Positions 53,508-63,288 are shown, counted from the first letter of the stretch. The stretch is 64,000 nt of DNA from CAMYMQ01 sp963730305 (GCA_963730305.1 CAVSRB010000004.1:1-64000); one strand, 5' to 3'. Made by a program: numbers and translations. The notes: generated by a model not told the origin, from the letters alone.

Positions 53508-56500
53508 GCGCTCCGCCCTCCAACCGCGCGCCGCACGGCAACGGCGGCGAACGCGGCTTCACCGACACGTTCATCGAGCGCCCGGTGCTGGCGACGGTGA
53601 TCAGCCTGCTGGTCCTGCTCCTCGGCGTGCAAGCCTTCTACAGCCTGCCGGTCCGCCAGTATCCGAAGCTGACCAACACCCAGATCACGATTACCACGGC
53701 CTATCCGGGCGCCAACGCGGACCTGATCCAGGGCTTCATCACGACCCCGATCCAGCAGGCCGTCGCGAGCACCGAGGGTATCGACTACATGACGTCGTCG
53801 AGCACCCAGAACGTGAGCGTGATTACGTTGAACCTGCGGCTCGACGCCGACGGCGACAAGGCGCTGACCGAGGTGTTGTCGAAGGTCAACCAGGTCCGCA
53901 ACACGATTCCGTCGGAGGCCAACGAGCCGGTCGTGGTCAAGAAGACCGGCGATTCGACCGCGCTGATGTATATCGGCTTCAACAGCGCCAATATGACGCC
54001 GTCGCAGATCACCGACTATCTGACCCGGGTGATCCAGCCCAAGCTGCAGACGGTCAACGGCGTCGCCGACGCGAAGATCCTGGGCGGCCAGACCTTCGCC
54101 ATGCGCATCTGGATGAACCCCAAGCGGATGGCCGCGCTGGGCGTGACGCCGACCGACATCCAGAACGCGCTCAGAACCAACAACTACGTCTCCGCGCCGG
54201 GCCAGATCAAAGGCGACTACGTCCAGACCAACATCACCGCCGCGACCAGCCCGGAAACCGCCCGCGCCTTCGCCAACCTCGTCGTGGCGGCGCGCAACGA
54301 CACCCTGATCCGATTGCGCGACGTGGCAACGGTCGAGCTCGGACCGCAGTCCGTCGATTCGTCGTCGGTGTTCAGCGGGCTCAAGGCGGTCTTCGTCGGC
54401 GTCTACGCGACGCCGTCGGCCAATCCGCTGACCGTGATCAGCGACGTGCGCAAGGCATTGCCCGAAATTCGCCAGCAGCTTCCCGACGGGCTCAAGGCGA
54501 CGGTCGCCTACGACGCCACCGTCTTCATCCAGGCGTCGATCGACGAGGTCATCTCGACCATCGTCGAGGCGGCGGTGATCGTGATCGTGGTGATCTTCCT
54601 GTTCCTCGGCACCATCCGCTCGACCCTGATCCCGATCGTGACCATCCCGCTGTCGTTGATCGGCGTGTTGTTCCTGATGCTGGCGATGGGCTTTTCGGTC
54701 AACCTGTTGACCTTGCTCGCCATGGTGTTGGCGATCGGCCTGGTGGTCGACGACGCGATCGTCGTGGTCGAGAACATCCACCGCCACATCGAGGAGGGAA
54801 TGTCGCCGCACCAGGCGGCGCTGAAAGGTGCGCGCGACATCGCCGTGCCGGTCATCTCGATGACCATCACGCTCGCCGCGGTCTATGCCCCGATCGGCTT
54901 CCTCGGCGGACTGACCGGCGGCCTGTTCAAGGAGTTTGCCTTCACCCTGGCGGGATCGGTGATCCTGTCGGGGGTCATCGCGCTCACCCTGTCGCCGATG
55001 ATGTGTTCGAAGCTGTTGAGAGCCGACGCCAGCGCAGGCCGGTTCAGCCACTTCCTCGACCGGCGCTTCGAGGGGCTGAAGAACTGGTACGGACGGCGGC
55101 TCGGCCGGGTGCTGTTGTTCCGGCCGGTGGTGCTGATGGTCGCGGTCGTCGTGCTCGGCAGTTGCGTCTTCCTCTACACCGGTACGCGCAAGGAACTGGC
55201 GCCGACCGAGGACCAGGGCGCGGTCTTCATGCTGATCAAGTCGCCGCAATACGCCAACCTGGACTATCTCGAGAAATTCTCGAACCAGCTCGGCAAGATC
55301 TTCGAGAAGGTGCCCGAATACGCCAACTTCTTCCTGATCAACGGCAGCCCGACGGTGAACCAGGGCATCGCCGGCCTGCTGCTGAAGCCGTGGGGCGACC
55401 GCGATCGCAGCCAGGCCCAGGTGCTGGCGTCGCTGAAGCCCAAGCTGAACACCGTCGCCGGCCTTCAGGTCCTGGCCTTCCCGCTGCCGTCGCTGCCGGG
55501 CAGTACGGGCGGCCCGCCGCTCCAGTTCGTGATCAAGACCACCGCGGACTACAGGACGCTCTACGGCATTCTCGAGAAGTTGCAGTCGGCGGCCATGCAA
55601 AGCGGCCTGTTCGTCTTCCTCGATTCCGACCTGAGGTTCAACAACCCGCAGCTACAGGTCGAGATCGACCGCGCCAAGGCGAACGAGCTCGGCATCTCCA
55701 TGCAGGACATCGGCATCGCGCTGTCGACCATGTATGGCGGCAACTACACCAACCGCTTCTCCCTGCTTGGCCGCAGCTACCAAGTGATCCCACAGGTGCC
55801 GCGGAAATTCCGACTCAACCCGGATACCCTCAAGGGGATCTACGTGCGCACCAAGGGCGGCAAGCTGGTCTCGCTGGCGACGGTTACCCACTCGTCCCGC
55901 TCGGTCCAGCCCAACGCGCTGACCACCTTCCAGCAGCTCAATTCGGCGACGATCCAGGGCGTGATGTATCCAGGCCGGTCGCTGGGCGAGGGGCTGGACT
56001 TCCTGCAGAAGAAGGCGAAGGAGCTGTTCCCGGAGGGCTTCACGTACGACTTCCAGGGAGAGAGCCGCCAGCTCGTCCAGGAGGGCGACACGCTCGCGAT
56101 CGCCTTTGCGTTCGCCCTGATCGTGATCTTCCTGGTGCTGGCCGCGCAGTTCGAGAGCTTCCGCGACCCGCTGATCATCCTGATCGCGGTGCCGATGTCG
56201 ATCGCCGGCGCCTTGATCCCGATGAACCTGGGACTGGCTACGGTCAACATCTACACCCAGGTCGGCCTGGTCACGCTGATCGGCCTGATCAGCAAGCACG
56301 GCATCCTGATGGTCGAGTTCGCCAACCAGCTCCAGGCCGAGGAGAATATCGACAAGCACGCGGCGATCCAGAAGGCGGCCTCGATTCGGCTGAGACCGAT
56401 CCTGATGACCACGGCGGCGATGGTGGTCGCCATGGTGCCGCTGCTGATCGCCTCGGGCGCCGGCGCCAAGAGCCGCTTCGACATCGGCCTGGTGATCGCC

Positions 56501-56611
56501 GCCGGCATGACCATCGGCACGATGTTCACCCTGTTCGTGGTGCCGACCATCTACACCTACCTGGCCGGCGACCATCGCCCGACCGAGGCCGAGACGGCGC
56601 CCGCGGCCTGA
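53504..56611 (+). CDS. RND family efflux transporter permease (HAE1 type)
   Basis: A 1035-residue inner-membrane pump with the AcrB/MexB layout: TM1 at 25-45, a first porter domain, GLVVDDAIVVVENIHRHIEEG near 413 with the proton-relay Asp pair, a second porter domain, and TM8-12. The N terminus FIERPVLATVISLLVLLLG is typical. The start is TTG 53504 overlapping the adaptor stop; homology supports it. It exports hydrophobic toxic compounds using the proton gradient. Confidence 0.95.
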   Translation: MSAPPSNRAPHGNGGERGFTDTFIERPVLATVISLLVLLLGVQAFYSLPVRQYPKLTNTQITITTAYPGANADLIQGFITTPIQQAVASTEGIDYMTSSSTQNVSVITLNLRLDADGDKALTEVLSKVNQVRNTIPSEANEPVVVKKTGDSTALMYIGFNSANMTPSQITDYLTRVIQPKLQTVNGVADAKILGGQTFAMRIWMNPKRMAALGVTPTDIQNALRTNNYVSAPGQIKGDYVQTNITAATSPETARAFANLVVAARNDTLIRLRDVATVELGPQSVDSSSVFSGLKAVFVGVYATPSANPLTVISDVRKALPEIRQQLPDGLKATVAYDATVFIQASIDEVISTIVEAAVIVIVVIFLFLGTIRSTLIPIVTIPLSLIGVLFLMLAMGFSVNLLTLLAMVLAIGLVVDDAIVVVENIHRHIEEGMSPHQAALKGARDIAVPVISMTITLAAVYAPIGFLGGLTGGLFKEFAFTLAGSVILSGVIALTLSPMMCSKLLRADASAGRFSHFLDRRFEGLKNWYGRRLGRVLLFRPVVLMVAVVVLGSCVFLYTGTRKELAPTEDQGAVFMLIKSPQYANLDYLEKFSNQLGKIFEKVPEYANFFLINGSPTVNQGIAGLLLKPWGDRDRSQAQVLASLKPKLNTVAGLQVLAFPLPSLPGSTGGPPLQFVIKTTADYRTLYGILEKLQSAAMQSGLFVFLDSDLRFNNPQLQVEIDRAKANELGISMQDIGIALSTMYGGNYTNRFSLLGRSYQVIPQVPRKFRLNPDTLKGIYVRTKGGKLVSLATVTHSSRSVQPNALTTFQQLNSATIQGVMYPGRSLGEGLDFLQKKAKELFPEGFTYDFQGESRQLVQEGDTLAIAFAFALIVIFLVLAAQFESFRDPLIILIAVPMSIAGALIPMNLGLATVNIYTQVGLVTLIGLISKHGILMVEFANQLQAEENIDKHAAIQKAASIRLRPILMTTAAMVVAMVPLLIASGAGAKSRFDIGLVIAAGMTIGTMFTLFVVPTIYTYLAGDHRPTEAETAPAA

Positions 56612-56683
56612 GCCGGAGCCGAGCCTGGGCGATGGTATTCCACCGGCGCCGACGATAGGATCGCCGCCGGGAGGAACGCCTCG

Positions 56684-58429
56684 GTGGAACGCCGTCTCGC
56701 AGCCATTCTCGCCGCCGACGTGGTCGGCTACTCGCGGCTCGTCCGGGCCGACGAGGAAGGCACGCTCCAGGCGCTGCAGACGCTCAGGGCGGAGCTGATC
56801 GACCCGACCATCGCCGCGCACAACGGCCGCATCGTCAAGCTGATGGGCGACGGCATCCTGGTCGAGTTCGCCAGCGTCGTCGACGCGGTGCGCACCGCCG
56901 CCTCGGTCCAGCAGGCGATCGCCGCGCGCAACGGCGACGTGCCGGAGGACCGGCGCCTCGTGCTGCGCATCGGCGTCAACCTGGGCGACGTGGTCATCGA
57001 CGGCGCCGACATCCAGGGCGACGGCGTCAACGTCGCCGCGCGCCTGGAAGGCCTGGCCGAGCCCGGCGGCATCTGCATTTCCGACGGCGTCCACGAGCAG
57101 GTCCGCGACCGGCTCGACCACGCCTTCGAGGACATGGGGGCGCAGACGGTCAAGAACATCGACCGGCCGGTGCGCGCGTGGCGATGGACCGCGGAAGGTT
57201 CGGCGGCCGCCCCGGAACCGGGCGCCAGCGCCGACGCCGGCGTGTCGGACAAGCCGTCGATCGCCGTGCTGCCGTTCGACAACATGTCGGGCGACGCCGA
57301 GCAGGGCTATTTCGCCGACGGCATCTCCGAGGACATCATCACCGACCTGTCCAAGGTCTCGGGCCTGTTCGTCATCGCCCGCAACTCGTCCTTCGCCTAC
57401 CGGGGCAAGAGCCCGGACATCCGCAACGTCTGCCGCGAGCTGGGCGTGCGCTACGTGCTCGAAGGCAGCGTCCGCCGCGCCGGCGACCGGGTCCGGATCA
57501 ACGCCCAGCTCATCGAGGGAACCGGCGGCGGCCACGTCTGGGCTGACCGGTTCGACCGCGACCTCGCCGATATCTTCGCGGTCCAGGACGAGGTCACCCG
57601 CGAGATCGTCGGCGCGCTCAAGGTCGCGTTGACCGCTGGCGAGGAGACCCAGCGGGAGGGCCGGCGCAAGGTCGACCCCGAGGCCTACGACCTCTACGTC
57701 CGGGCGCGGGCGCACCTGTTCCGGTTCACCCCCGAAGCGAATCTCGAATGCCGCGCGTCGCTCGAAAAGGCGCTCGCACGCGACCCGACCCTGGCGGCGG
57801 CGCAAGCCATGATCGCGCTGTCGCTCGCTACCGACTATTTCAACGGCTGGAACGGCAGCAGCCTGGAGACGATGACGACGGCGCGACGGATCGCCGAAGA
57901 CGCCGTGCGGAGCGACCCGACCGAGGTCCAGGCCTATCACGCCATCGCGCTCACCAGGATGTGGAGCGGCAATCTCGACAAGGCCCTGGAAGCGGCCGAA
58001 AAGGCGCTCGAGCTCAATCCGAACTTCGCAGGCGGCGTGGTAGCGCTGGGCCAAGCGCGGGACTTCGCCGGCGACCACCGGGGCGCGATCGAGGCCGCCG
58101 AGAAGGCGCTCGCACTCGATCCGCATTACGATATCGGCATGCAGTTGCTGGGTCGCGCCCAGTTCGGCCTGGAGCAGGACGACGACGCCCTCAAGAGCTT
58201 CGAGCAGCGGCTGGCGCTCAACCCCAATTCCGATATGTCGCGCGCCTTCCTGACCGCCATCCACGGCCTCGCCGGCCGGCAGGACGAGGCGCGCCAGAAC
58301 CTGGAGAAACTGCGCGCGGTCAATCCGTCCTTCTCGGTCGAGGCGCTCCGCAAGATCTATCCCTACAAGTCGCCCGCCGTGATGGACCGCCTCGCCGACG
58401 GCCTGGCCAAGGCGGGCTTCACCGAATGA
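56684..58429 (+). CDS. Class III adenylate/guanylate cyclase with TolB-like and TPR regions
   Basis: A 581-residue protein starting at GTG 56684. Residues 1-165 form the cyclase catalytic domain: metal Asp D12 (ADVVGYSRLV) and D56 (KLMGDGILVEF), RIGVNLGDVVIDG, and the transition-state region GDGVNVAARLE, so it looks active. Residues of about 190-310 (SIAVLPFDNMSGD, YFADGISEDIITDLSKV) match the TolB/FlgO-like segment common in this group. The rest is about six TPR units. It is cytosolic, with no membrane segment. Its stop overlaps the GFA gene start. Confidence 0.9.
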   Translation: MERRLAAILAADVVGYSRLVRADEEGTLQALQTLRAELIDPTIAAHNGRIVKLMGDGILVEFASVVDAVRTAASVQQAIAARNGDVPEDRRLVLRIGVNLGDVVIDGADIQGDGVNVAARLEGLAEPGGICISDGVHEQVRDRLDHAFEDMGAQTVKNIDRPVRAWRWTAEGSAAAPEPGASADAGVSDKPSIAVLPFDNMSGDAEQGYFADGISEDIITDLSKVSGLFVIARNSSFAYRGKSPDIRNVCRELGVRYVLEGSVRRAGDRVRINAQLIEGTGGGHVWADRFDRDLADIFAVQDEVTREIVGALKVALTAGEETQREGRRKVDPEAYDLYVRARAHLFRFTPEANLECRASLEKALARDPTLAAAQAMIALSLATDYFNGWNGSSLETMTTARRIAEDAVRSDPTEVQAYHAIALTRMWSGNLDKALEAAEKALELNPNFAGGVVALGQARDFAGDHRGAIEAAEKALALDPHYDIGMQLLGRAQFGLEQDDDALKSFEQRLALNPNSDMSRAFLTAIHGLAGRQDEARQNLEKLRAVNPSFSVEALRKIYPYKSPAVMDRLADGLAKAGFTE

Positions 58430-58914
58430 CCGCCGCCGCCAGCATCCCGCCGCTCGAAGGCGGCTGCACCTGCGGCGGCGTGCGCTATCGGCTGACCGCG
58501 CCGCCGTTGTTCGTCCACTGCTGCCACTGCACCTGGTGCCAGCGCGAGACCGGCTCGGCCTTCGCCGTCAACGCCCTGATCGAGTCCAGCGAGGTCGTCC
58601 TGCTCGACGGCGACGTGGTCCGCACGCCCGTGCCCTCGGCCAGCGGCAAGGGGCAGGTCTTCGCCCGCTGCACGCGCTGCGGCGTGACCTTGTGGAGCCA
58701 CTATTCCGGCATGGGCGACGCGATCGCCTTCGTCCGCACCGGCACGCTCGACGACACCGCGACGGTGGCGCCGGACATCCACATCTACACGTCGACCCGG
58801 CGGCCCTGGGTGATCCTGCCGGACGGCGTGCCGGCGGTGGCGGAATACTATCGCCGCGCCGATCACTGGCCCGCCGACAGCCTCGCCCGGTTCGAGGCCG
58901 CGGTCGCGGGCTAG
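58426..58914 (+). CDS. GFA (glutathione-dependent formaldehyde-activating) family protein
   Basis: A 162-residue zinc protein with the GFA/CENP-V fold: Cys motifs GGCTCGGVRY, HCCHCTWCQRETGSAF and ARCTRCGVTLW provide the two zinc sites. It is coupled to the cyclase gene by an ATGA overlap. The true substrate of most GFA proteins is unknown. Confidence 0.9.
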   Translation: MTAAASIPPLEGGCTCGGVRYRLTAPPLFVHCCHCTWCQRETGSAFAVNALIESSEVVLLDGDVVRTPVPSASGKGQVFARCTRCGVTLWSHYSGMGDAIAFVRTGTLDDTATVAPDIHIYTSTRRPWVILPDGVPAVAEYYRRADHWPADSLARFEAAVAG

Positions 58915-59050
58915 GTCAAATCGGCGCGATCTGGCCGCTGGACTCGCGTCATCGGTTCGGTTTTCTTATGATGCTGCAAGCGCGAAGGGATGATCCTCCG
59001 GTGCGCGACCATAGAATCATCGGGGGCACGATGAGAGGCGACTTCGCATC

Positions 59051-60424
59051 ATGGCGGAATTCCGTCGGCCCCGTTTCCCGAACGGGCCGTATCACTGTCG
59101 CACCGGTTACCGCGGGCCGCTGCTCGGCCTGACGCTCGCCGCGAGTTTGCTCGCCCTCGTCGGCGGCGCTGCGGATGCGCGCGCAGAAGGGAAGCCGCCG
59201 GCGAAGATCACCTACGCCGATATCCTGCGCGACCCCGACAATTTCGCGCTGAACCTCGCCTTCGCCCGTGCCGAGATCCGGCGCGGCCAGTTCCAGAGCG
59301 CGTCGACCGTCCTGAACCGGCTGGTCCTGCTCCGGCCGAACAGCCTCGCCGCCCGCGTGCTCTACGCGGTCGTGCTCTACCGGCTCGACAGCTTCAACGA
59401 GGCCAAGCGGCAGCTCGACCTGCTGCTGGCCCAGCCGCGCCTGCCCAAGCAATTGCGCAAGGAGTTGAGCATCTACCGCGCCGAGATCGGCCGGCGGCTG
59501 CGCAGCACCAACGTCCAGCTCATGACCTCGACCGGCGTGGCCGTCGACACCAACCCGAGCCGGCTGCCCAACGGCGACACCTTCGGCAGCCTGAACCTAT
59601 CGACCGCGGACAAGCGCAAGACCGACGTCGCGCTGGTCAACTATGCGCGCCTGTCGGTGGAGCACGACCTCGGCCTGCCCCAGCGGCAGGTGCTGTTCGG
59701 GTCGCTCGCCTACTACCACATGGAATACAAGGACACGCCGCGCGCCTCGCACCTGATCCTGTTCGGCAAGGCGGGGGCGCGCCTCCACTTCGGCGATTGG
59801 CAGGTGACGCCGAGGCTGGACGGCCAGTGGGCCTTCCTCTCCCACGAGCAGTTCATGCGCAGCCTGCAGGCGCGGCTGACGGTCGGCCGCGACCTCGGCC
59901 ACCGCACCCGCCTGTCCGGCTTCGTCGCCGCCGGGCCGCGGCTGTTCGACGGCCTGTCGGAATCGCCCGACCAGCGCCAGCGCACCGGCGCCGAATACCG
60001 AGGCGGCCTGACGCTGCGGCGGACGATCGGCGACAACATGGTGCTGAGGCTGGACGCCGAGTTCATCCGCCAGTCGGCGGCCGCCGACTATTACAGCCTC
60101 TCCGGCTACCGCCTGGCGCTCCATCACCGGTGGCGGTTCCACAACGGCATGTTCCTGCTCAGCCGCTTCGCCTGGCAGCTGGACCAGTATGACGGCCGCA
60201 ATTCAGCCGACGGGGTGGGCGACGCCCGGCGCGATTCGCGCTTCAACGTCGGCACGCTGCTGGGCGTGCCGCTGTTGACCATCGACCGCCGCCTGCCCGC
60301 CTTCTTCAACCGGTCCGCGGTGACGCTGGACGTGGACTACTGGACCAACGATTCGAACATCGGCCGCTACACCAACGACGCGTGGCGGTTCGTCGTCAGC
60401 TTCACCAAGCGGTTCGACCTGTGA
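59051..60424 (+). CDS. Outer-membrane beta-barrel protein with TPR-like N terminus (DUF560/Slam-like)
   Basis: A 457-residue protein. Residues 22-45 are a signal peptide ending near DARA|E. Residues 50-150 contain helical repeats (FALNLAFARAEIRRGQFQSASTVLNRL). From about 165 to the end there are alternating beta strands typical of a 14- to 16-strand barrel, with DTNPSRLP at its start and a C terminus RFVVSFTKRFDL. This layout is that of surface lipoprotein assembly modifiers. A FecR-domain gene follows 11 bp later. Confidence 0.75.
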   Translation: MAEFRRPRFPNGPYHCRTGYRGPLLGLTLAASLLALVGGAADARAEGKPPAKITYADILRDPDNFALNLAFARAEIRRGQFQSASTVLNRLVLLRPNSLAARVLYAVVLYRLDSFNEAKRQLDLLLAQPRLPKQLRKELSIYRAEIGRRLRSTNVQLMTSTGVAVDTNPSRLPNGDTFGSLNLSTADKRKTDVALVNYARLSVEHDLGLPQRQVLFGSLAYYHMEYKDTPRASHLILFGKAGARLHFGDWQVTPRLDGQWAFLSHEQFMRSLQARLTVGRDLGHRTRLSGFVAAGPRLFDGLSESPDQRQRTGAEYRGGLTLRRTIGDNMVLRLDAEFIRQSAAADYYSLSGYRLALHHRWRFHNGMFLLSRFAWQLDQYDGRNSADGVGDARRDSRFNVGTLLGVPLLTIDRRLPAFFNRSAVTLDVDYWTNDSNIGRYTNDAWRFVVSFTKRFDL

Positions 60425-60435
60425 GGAGCGAGACC

Positions 60436-61335
60436 GTGCGCCGCAAACCGATCACCCGCGCGACCGCCGCGCTCGCGATCATCGCCCTCGGCCCGATCAG
60501 CCTGGCGGGCCCGGCGTTCGCCCAGACCGGCAAGGAGGTGCGCGCCGGCGTCGCCGCCGCCATCACCGGCGACGTGCGCCGCGTGTCGTTCCGCACGCCG
60601 CACGCCAAGATCGGCCATGTCATCGCCAGCGGCGATCCGATCTATCTCGGCGACAAGATCACGACCGGGAGCAAGGGCCGGCTGCAGATCCTGCTGCAGG
60701 ACCGCACCACCTTCACCATCGGCTCGAACGCCGCGATCGTCATCGACGAGTTCGTCTATGACCCCAAGACGTCGAAGGGCAAGCTGTCCGCGCGCATCCT
60801 GAAGGGCGCGTTCCGCTTCGTCTCGGGTCGGATCGCGGCGCAGAACCCGGGCAACGTGAAGGTGAAGCTGCCAACGGCCGTGATCGGCATCCGCGGGACC
60901 ATCGTCCTCGGCATCGCCGACGGCACCCGGTCGGTCGTCGTGCTCGAGGGCGTCGGCCCCGAGAACAACATCGGCCAGGCGAAGAGCACCATCACGGTGA
61001 CCGCGGGCGGCCAGACCATCACGATCTACCGGACCGGCTGGGGCATCGTCATCCAGGGACCGGACACGCCCCCCGGTACGCCGATCCGCTTCGACGCCGC
61101 CGCGATCAACGCGATCCTGAAGTTCCTCGGCGACAATCTCGACGCGCTGGGGATCAACCCCGGCACGGTGCCGCCCTTCACCGTCGAGCCGCCGCGCGGC
61201 CCGATCTCGGGGCTGACCGAGCTGCTCCAGTTGATTCAGGACATTCAGAATGAGCTCAACCGGACGCCGGAGGTAACGCCGCCCCCACCACCGCCGCCGC
61301 CCCCGCCACCGTGCTGCTACTACGAAGAAGGCTGA
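60436..61335 (+). CDS. FecR-domain periplasmic protein with polyproline and double-Cys tail
   Basis: A 299-residue protein from GTG 60436 (GAGGAG upstream). Residues 1-29 are a signal peptide (AFA|Q). The FecR domain covers 35-150: VAAAITGDVRRVSF, LGDKITTGSKGRLQILLQD, FTIGSNAAIVIDEFVYD. It ends with a run of 11 prolines and CCYYEEG. There is no sigma factor partner, so it is not a classical FecR. Pairing with the barrel gene suggests an envelope display or anchoring role. Confidence 0.82.
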   Translation: MRRKPITRATAALAIIALGPISLAGPAFAQTGKEVRAGVAAAITGDVRRVSFRTPHAKIGHVIASGDPIYLGDKITTGSKGRLQILLQDRTTFTIGSNAAIVIDEFVYDPKTSKGKLSARILKGAFRFVSGRIAAQNPGNVKVKLPTAVIGIRGTIVLGIADGTRSVVVLEGVGPENNIGQAKSTITVTAGGQTITIYRTGWGIVIQGPDTPPGTPIRFDAAAINAILKFLGDNLDALGINPGTVPPFTVEPPRGPISGLTELLQLIQDIQNELNRTPEVTPPPPPPPPPPPCCYYEEG

Positions 61336-61373
61336 TTCCGGCGCCGGTTGCGCGAGACCGCCACGGCCCCGCT

Positions 61374-61577
61374 CTAGACCTGCCAGAACCACTTGGCGCA
61401 TTCCTGGCGCCGGTCGGCCTCGGTGATGCCGATGTCGTGCAGTTGCCGGGCGTCGAGCACGAACAGCTGCCGGCGCGTCCGTGAGCGACGGCGCCAGGTG
61501 CGCGTCCGGGTGATCGCGATCCGGATCGGCCAGGCAAGCCGGGAACATCCGAACGTCCATATCCGCTCGGTCGTCAT
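61374..61577 (-). CDS. DUF1127 small basic protein
   Basis: A 67-residue protein (MTTERIWTFG...). The DUF1127 pattern is clear: TWRRRSRTRRQLFVLDARQL, then HDIGITEADRRQECAKWFW. I set the start at ATG 61577; the open frame continues upstream without family character. Such proteins bind RNA or affect phosphate and carbon metabolism in alphaproteobacteria. It is divergent from the ArsR-type regulator. Confidence 0.85.
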   Translation of the reverse strand: MTTERIWTFGCSRLAWPIRIAITRTRTWRRRSRTRRQLFVLDARQLHDIGITEADRRQECAKWFWQV

Positions 61578-61713
61578 GGTCACAGCCTCCGCCGTCGTGC
61601 CGTCGTCATGGCCGCACCCTGACCCGAGAGGCCCGAAGGATGTTACGGTCGTTTCCGAAGCATCCGACCGGCCGTCGCGGGCATCCTTGCCGGAGCCGCC
61701 AGGGAGACGCCCC

Positions 61714-62421
61714 ATGACCAGCATGACCCGTTTCGCCGAGATCGCCGCCCAGGCCGGGAACCCGGCGCGCGCCACGATGCTGCACGCCCTCCTGGAGGGC
61801 CGCGCGCTGACCGCCAACGAGCTGTCCCAGGTCGCCGGCGTGGCCCCGCAGACCGGCAGCGGCCACCTGGCAAGCCTGGTCGCGGCGGGGCTGGTGTGCG
61901 TCCAGAAGCAAGGCCGGCACCGCTATCATCGGCTGGCGTCGCCCGCCGTCGCGCAGATGCTCGAAAGCATCATGCAGGTCGCCGCCGAGGGCGCGCCGAC
62001 ACCCTCACGGCTGGCCACGGGTCCGCGCGACGCCGCGCTGCGGGCGGGGCGGACCTGCTACGACCATTTGGCCGGCCGGCTCGGCGTCGCCCTGGCCGAT
62101 GGCCTCGCCGCCCGCGGCCATATCGAGCTCGACTGGGACGCGGGCCTGCTGACCGACAGCGGCAGCGCCCTGCTCGCGTCGATCGGCGTCGACATGGCGG
62201 CGCTGACGGGCCCGGGGCGCAAGTCGCACCGGGTCTTCTGCCGGCCGTGCCTCGACTGGAGCGAGCGCCGCCCCCACATCGCCGGCGCGGTCGGCGCCGC
62301 GCTGTGTTCGGTCAGCTTGGACAAGGGCTGGATCCGGCGGGTCGAGGGCAGCCGGGCGGTGGCGACGACCCCGGCCGGGCAACGAGCCTTGCGCGACTAT
62401 TTCGGGGTGACGGTCGGCTGA
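61714..62421 (+). CDS. ArsR-type transcriptional regulator with C-terminal Cys domain
   Basis: A 235-residue protein. Residues 1-90 are a winged helix (ARATMLHALLEGRALTANELSQVAGVAPQTGSGHLASLVAAGLV, then KQGRHRYHRLASP). The C-terminal half has a CRPCLDWSERRPHIAGAVGAA motif that could sense metal or redox state. AGGGAGA precedes ATG 61714. It is divergent from DUF1127 with 136 bp between starts, so it may control it. Confidence 0.88.
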   Translation: MTSMTRFAEIAAQAGNPARATMLHALLEGRALTANELSQVAGVAPQTGSGHLASLVAAGLVCVQKQGRHRYHRLASPAVAQMLESIMQVAAEGAPTPSRLATGPRDAALRAGRTCYDHLAGRLGVALADGLAARGHIELDWDAGLLTDSGSALLASIGVDMAALTGPGRKSHRVFCRPCLDWSERRPHIAGAVGAALCSVSLDKGWIRRVEGSRAVATTPAGQRALRDYFGVTVG

Positions 62422-62508
62422 AACGCCGCCGGCCGGGCTTGACTGCCCCGCCCTGTCGTGCCGACATCAGGAGGTGTGACCAACTGATGACGGACCAGGC
62501 TCCCGCCG

Positions 62509-63288
62509 ATGCCCCGCTTTTCTGCCAACATCTCGATGATGTTCACCGAGCGTCCGCCGCTCGATCGGCCCAAGGCCGCGGCCGACGCCGGGTTCGCCGC
62601 CGTCGAGATCCAGTTCCCCTACGACACGCCCGCCGATGCCTGGGCGCGGGCGATCGAGGACGCCAAGGTCGGCGTGTCCGTGATCAACTTCCCGGTCGGC
62701 GACATGCACGACGGCGGACCGGGCCTGGCGGCGATGCCGGGACGCGAGGCCGCGTTCCGGGCGGCGGTCGCCGAGGCGGTGCCCTACGCCACCGCGCTCA
62801 AGCCGCGCAACTGCAACGTCCTGCCCGGCTTCCCGCCGGTCGACACGCTCGGGCGCGACACCTGCCTCGACGCGCTGGCCGGAAACCTGAGCCATGCCGC
62901 CGAGACCCTGTCGCCGCTCGGCGTCCGGGTGGTGACCGAGGCGGTCAACACGCAGGACCGGCCCGGCTTCTTCCTCAAGTCCAGCTCACAGGCGATCGAG
63001 GCGATCGACCGGGCGGGCCATCCCAACCTCGCGATCGAGCACGACCTCTATCACATGCATATCATGGAGGGCCGGCTGATCGAGCGGCTGGGCGAGATCT
63101 TCGGCCGGATCGGCCACATCCAGTTCGCCGATGCGCCGGGCCGGCACGAGCCGGGCACCGGGGAGATCGAGTTCGAACCGATCTTCCATGCGATCGACGA
63201 ACTCGGCTACGACGGCTGGGTCGCCGCCGAATACGTGCCCAGCAAGCGCACCGAGGAGACGCTGGACTGGCTGCAGCCCTGGCGGTGA
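62509..63288 (+). CDS. Hydroxypyruvate isomerase family TIM-barrel protein
   Basis: A 259-residue sugar-phosphate-isomerase-like TIM barrel starting MPRFSANISMMFTERP, the canonical Hyi start. Metal ligands are likely E in VTEAVNTQD, D/H in IEHDLYHMH, H/D in HIQFADAPGRHEPGTGEI and the final E in VAAEYVPS. A strong ribosome site AGGAGGTG at 62469-62476 precedes a different-frame ATG (62487), 33 bases before this start. Probably it interconverts hydroxypyruvate and tartronate semialdehyde. Confidence 0.9.
   Translation: MPRFSANISMMFTERPPLDRPKAAADAGFAAVEIQFPYDTPADAWARAIEDAKVGVSVINFPVGDMHDGGPGLAAMPGREAAFRAAVAEAVPYATALKPRNCNVLPGFPPVDTLGRDTCLDALAGNLSHAAETLSPLGVRVVTEAVNTQDRPGFFLKSSSQAIEAIDRAGHPNLAIEHDLYHMHIMEGRLIERLGEIFGRIGHIQFADAPGRHEPGTGEIEFEPIFHAIDELGYDGWVAAEYVPSKRTEETLDWLQPWR

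Noticed and set aside
53258..55600. 780-codon minus-strand frame opposite the RND pump
   Set aside because: No domain motif; composition rich in His, Asp and Arg as expected antisense to a hydrophobic permease.
55652..58264. 870-codon minus-strand frame opposite the RND pump and cyclase genes
   Set aside because: Spans two well-supported plus-strand genes and lacks any recognisable protein motif.
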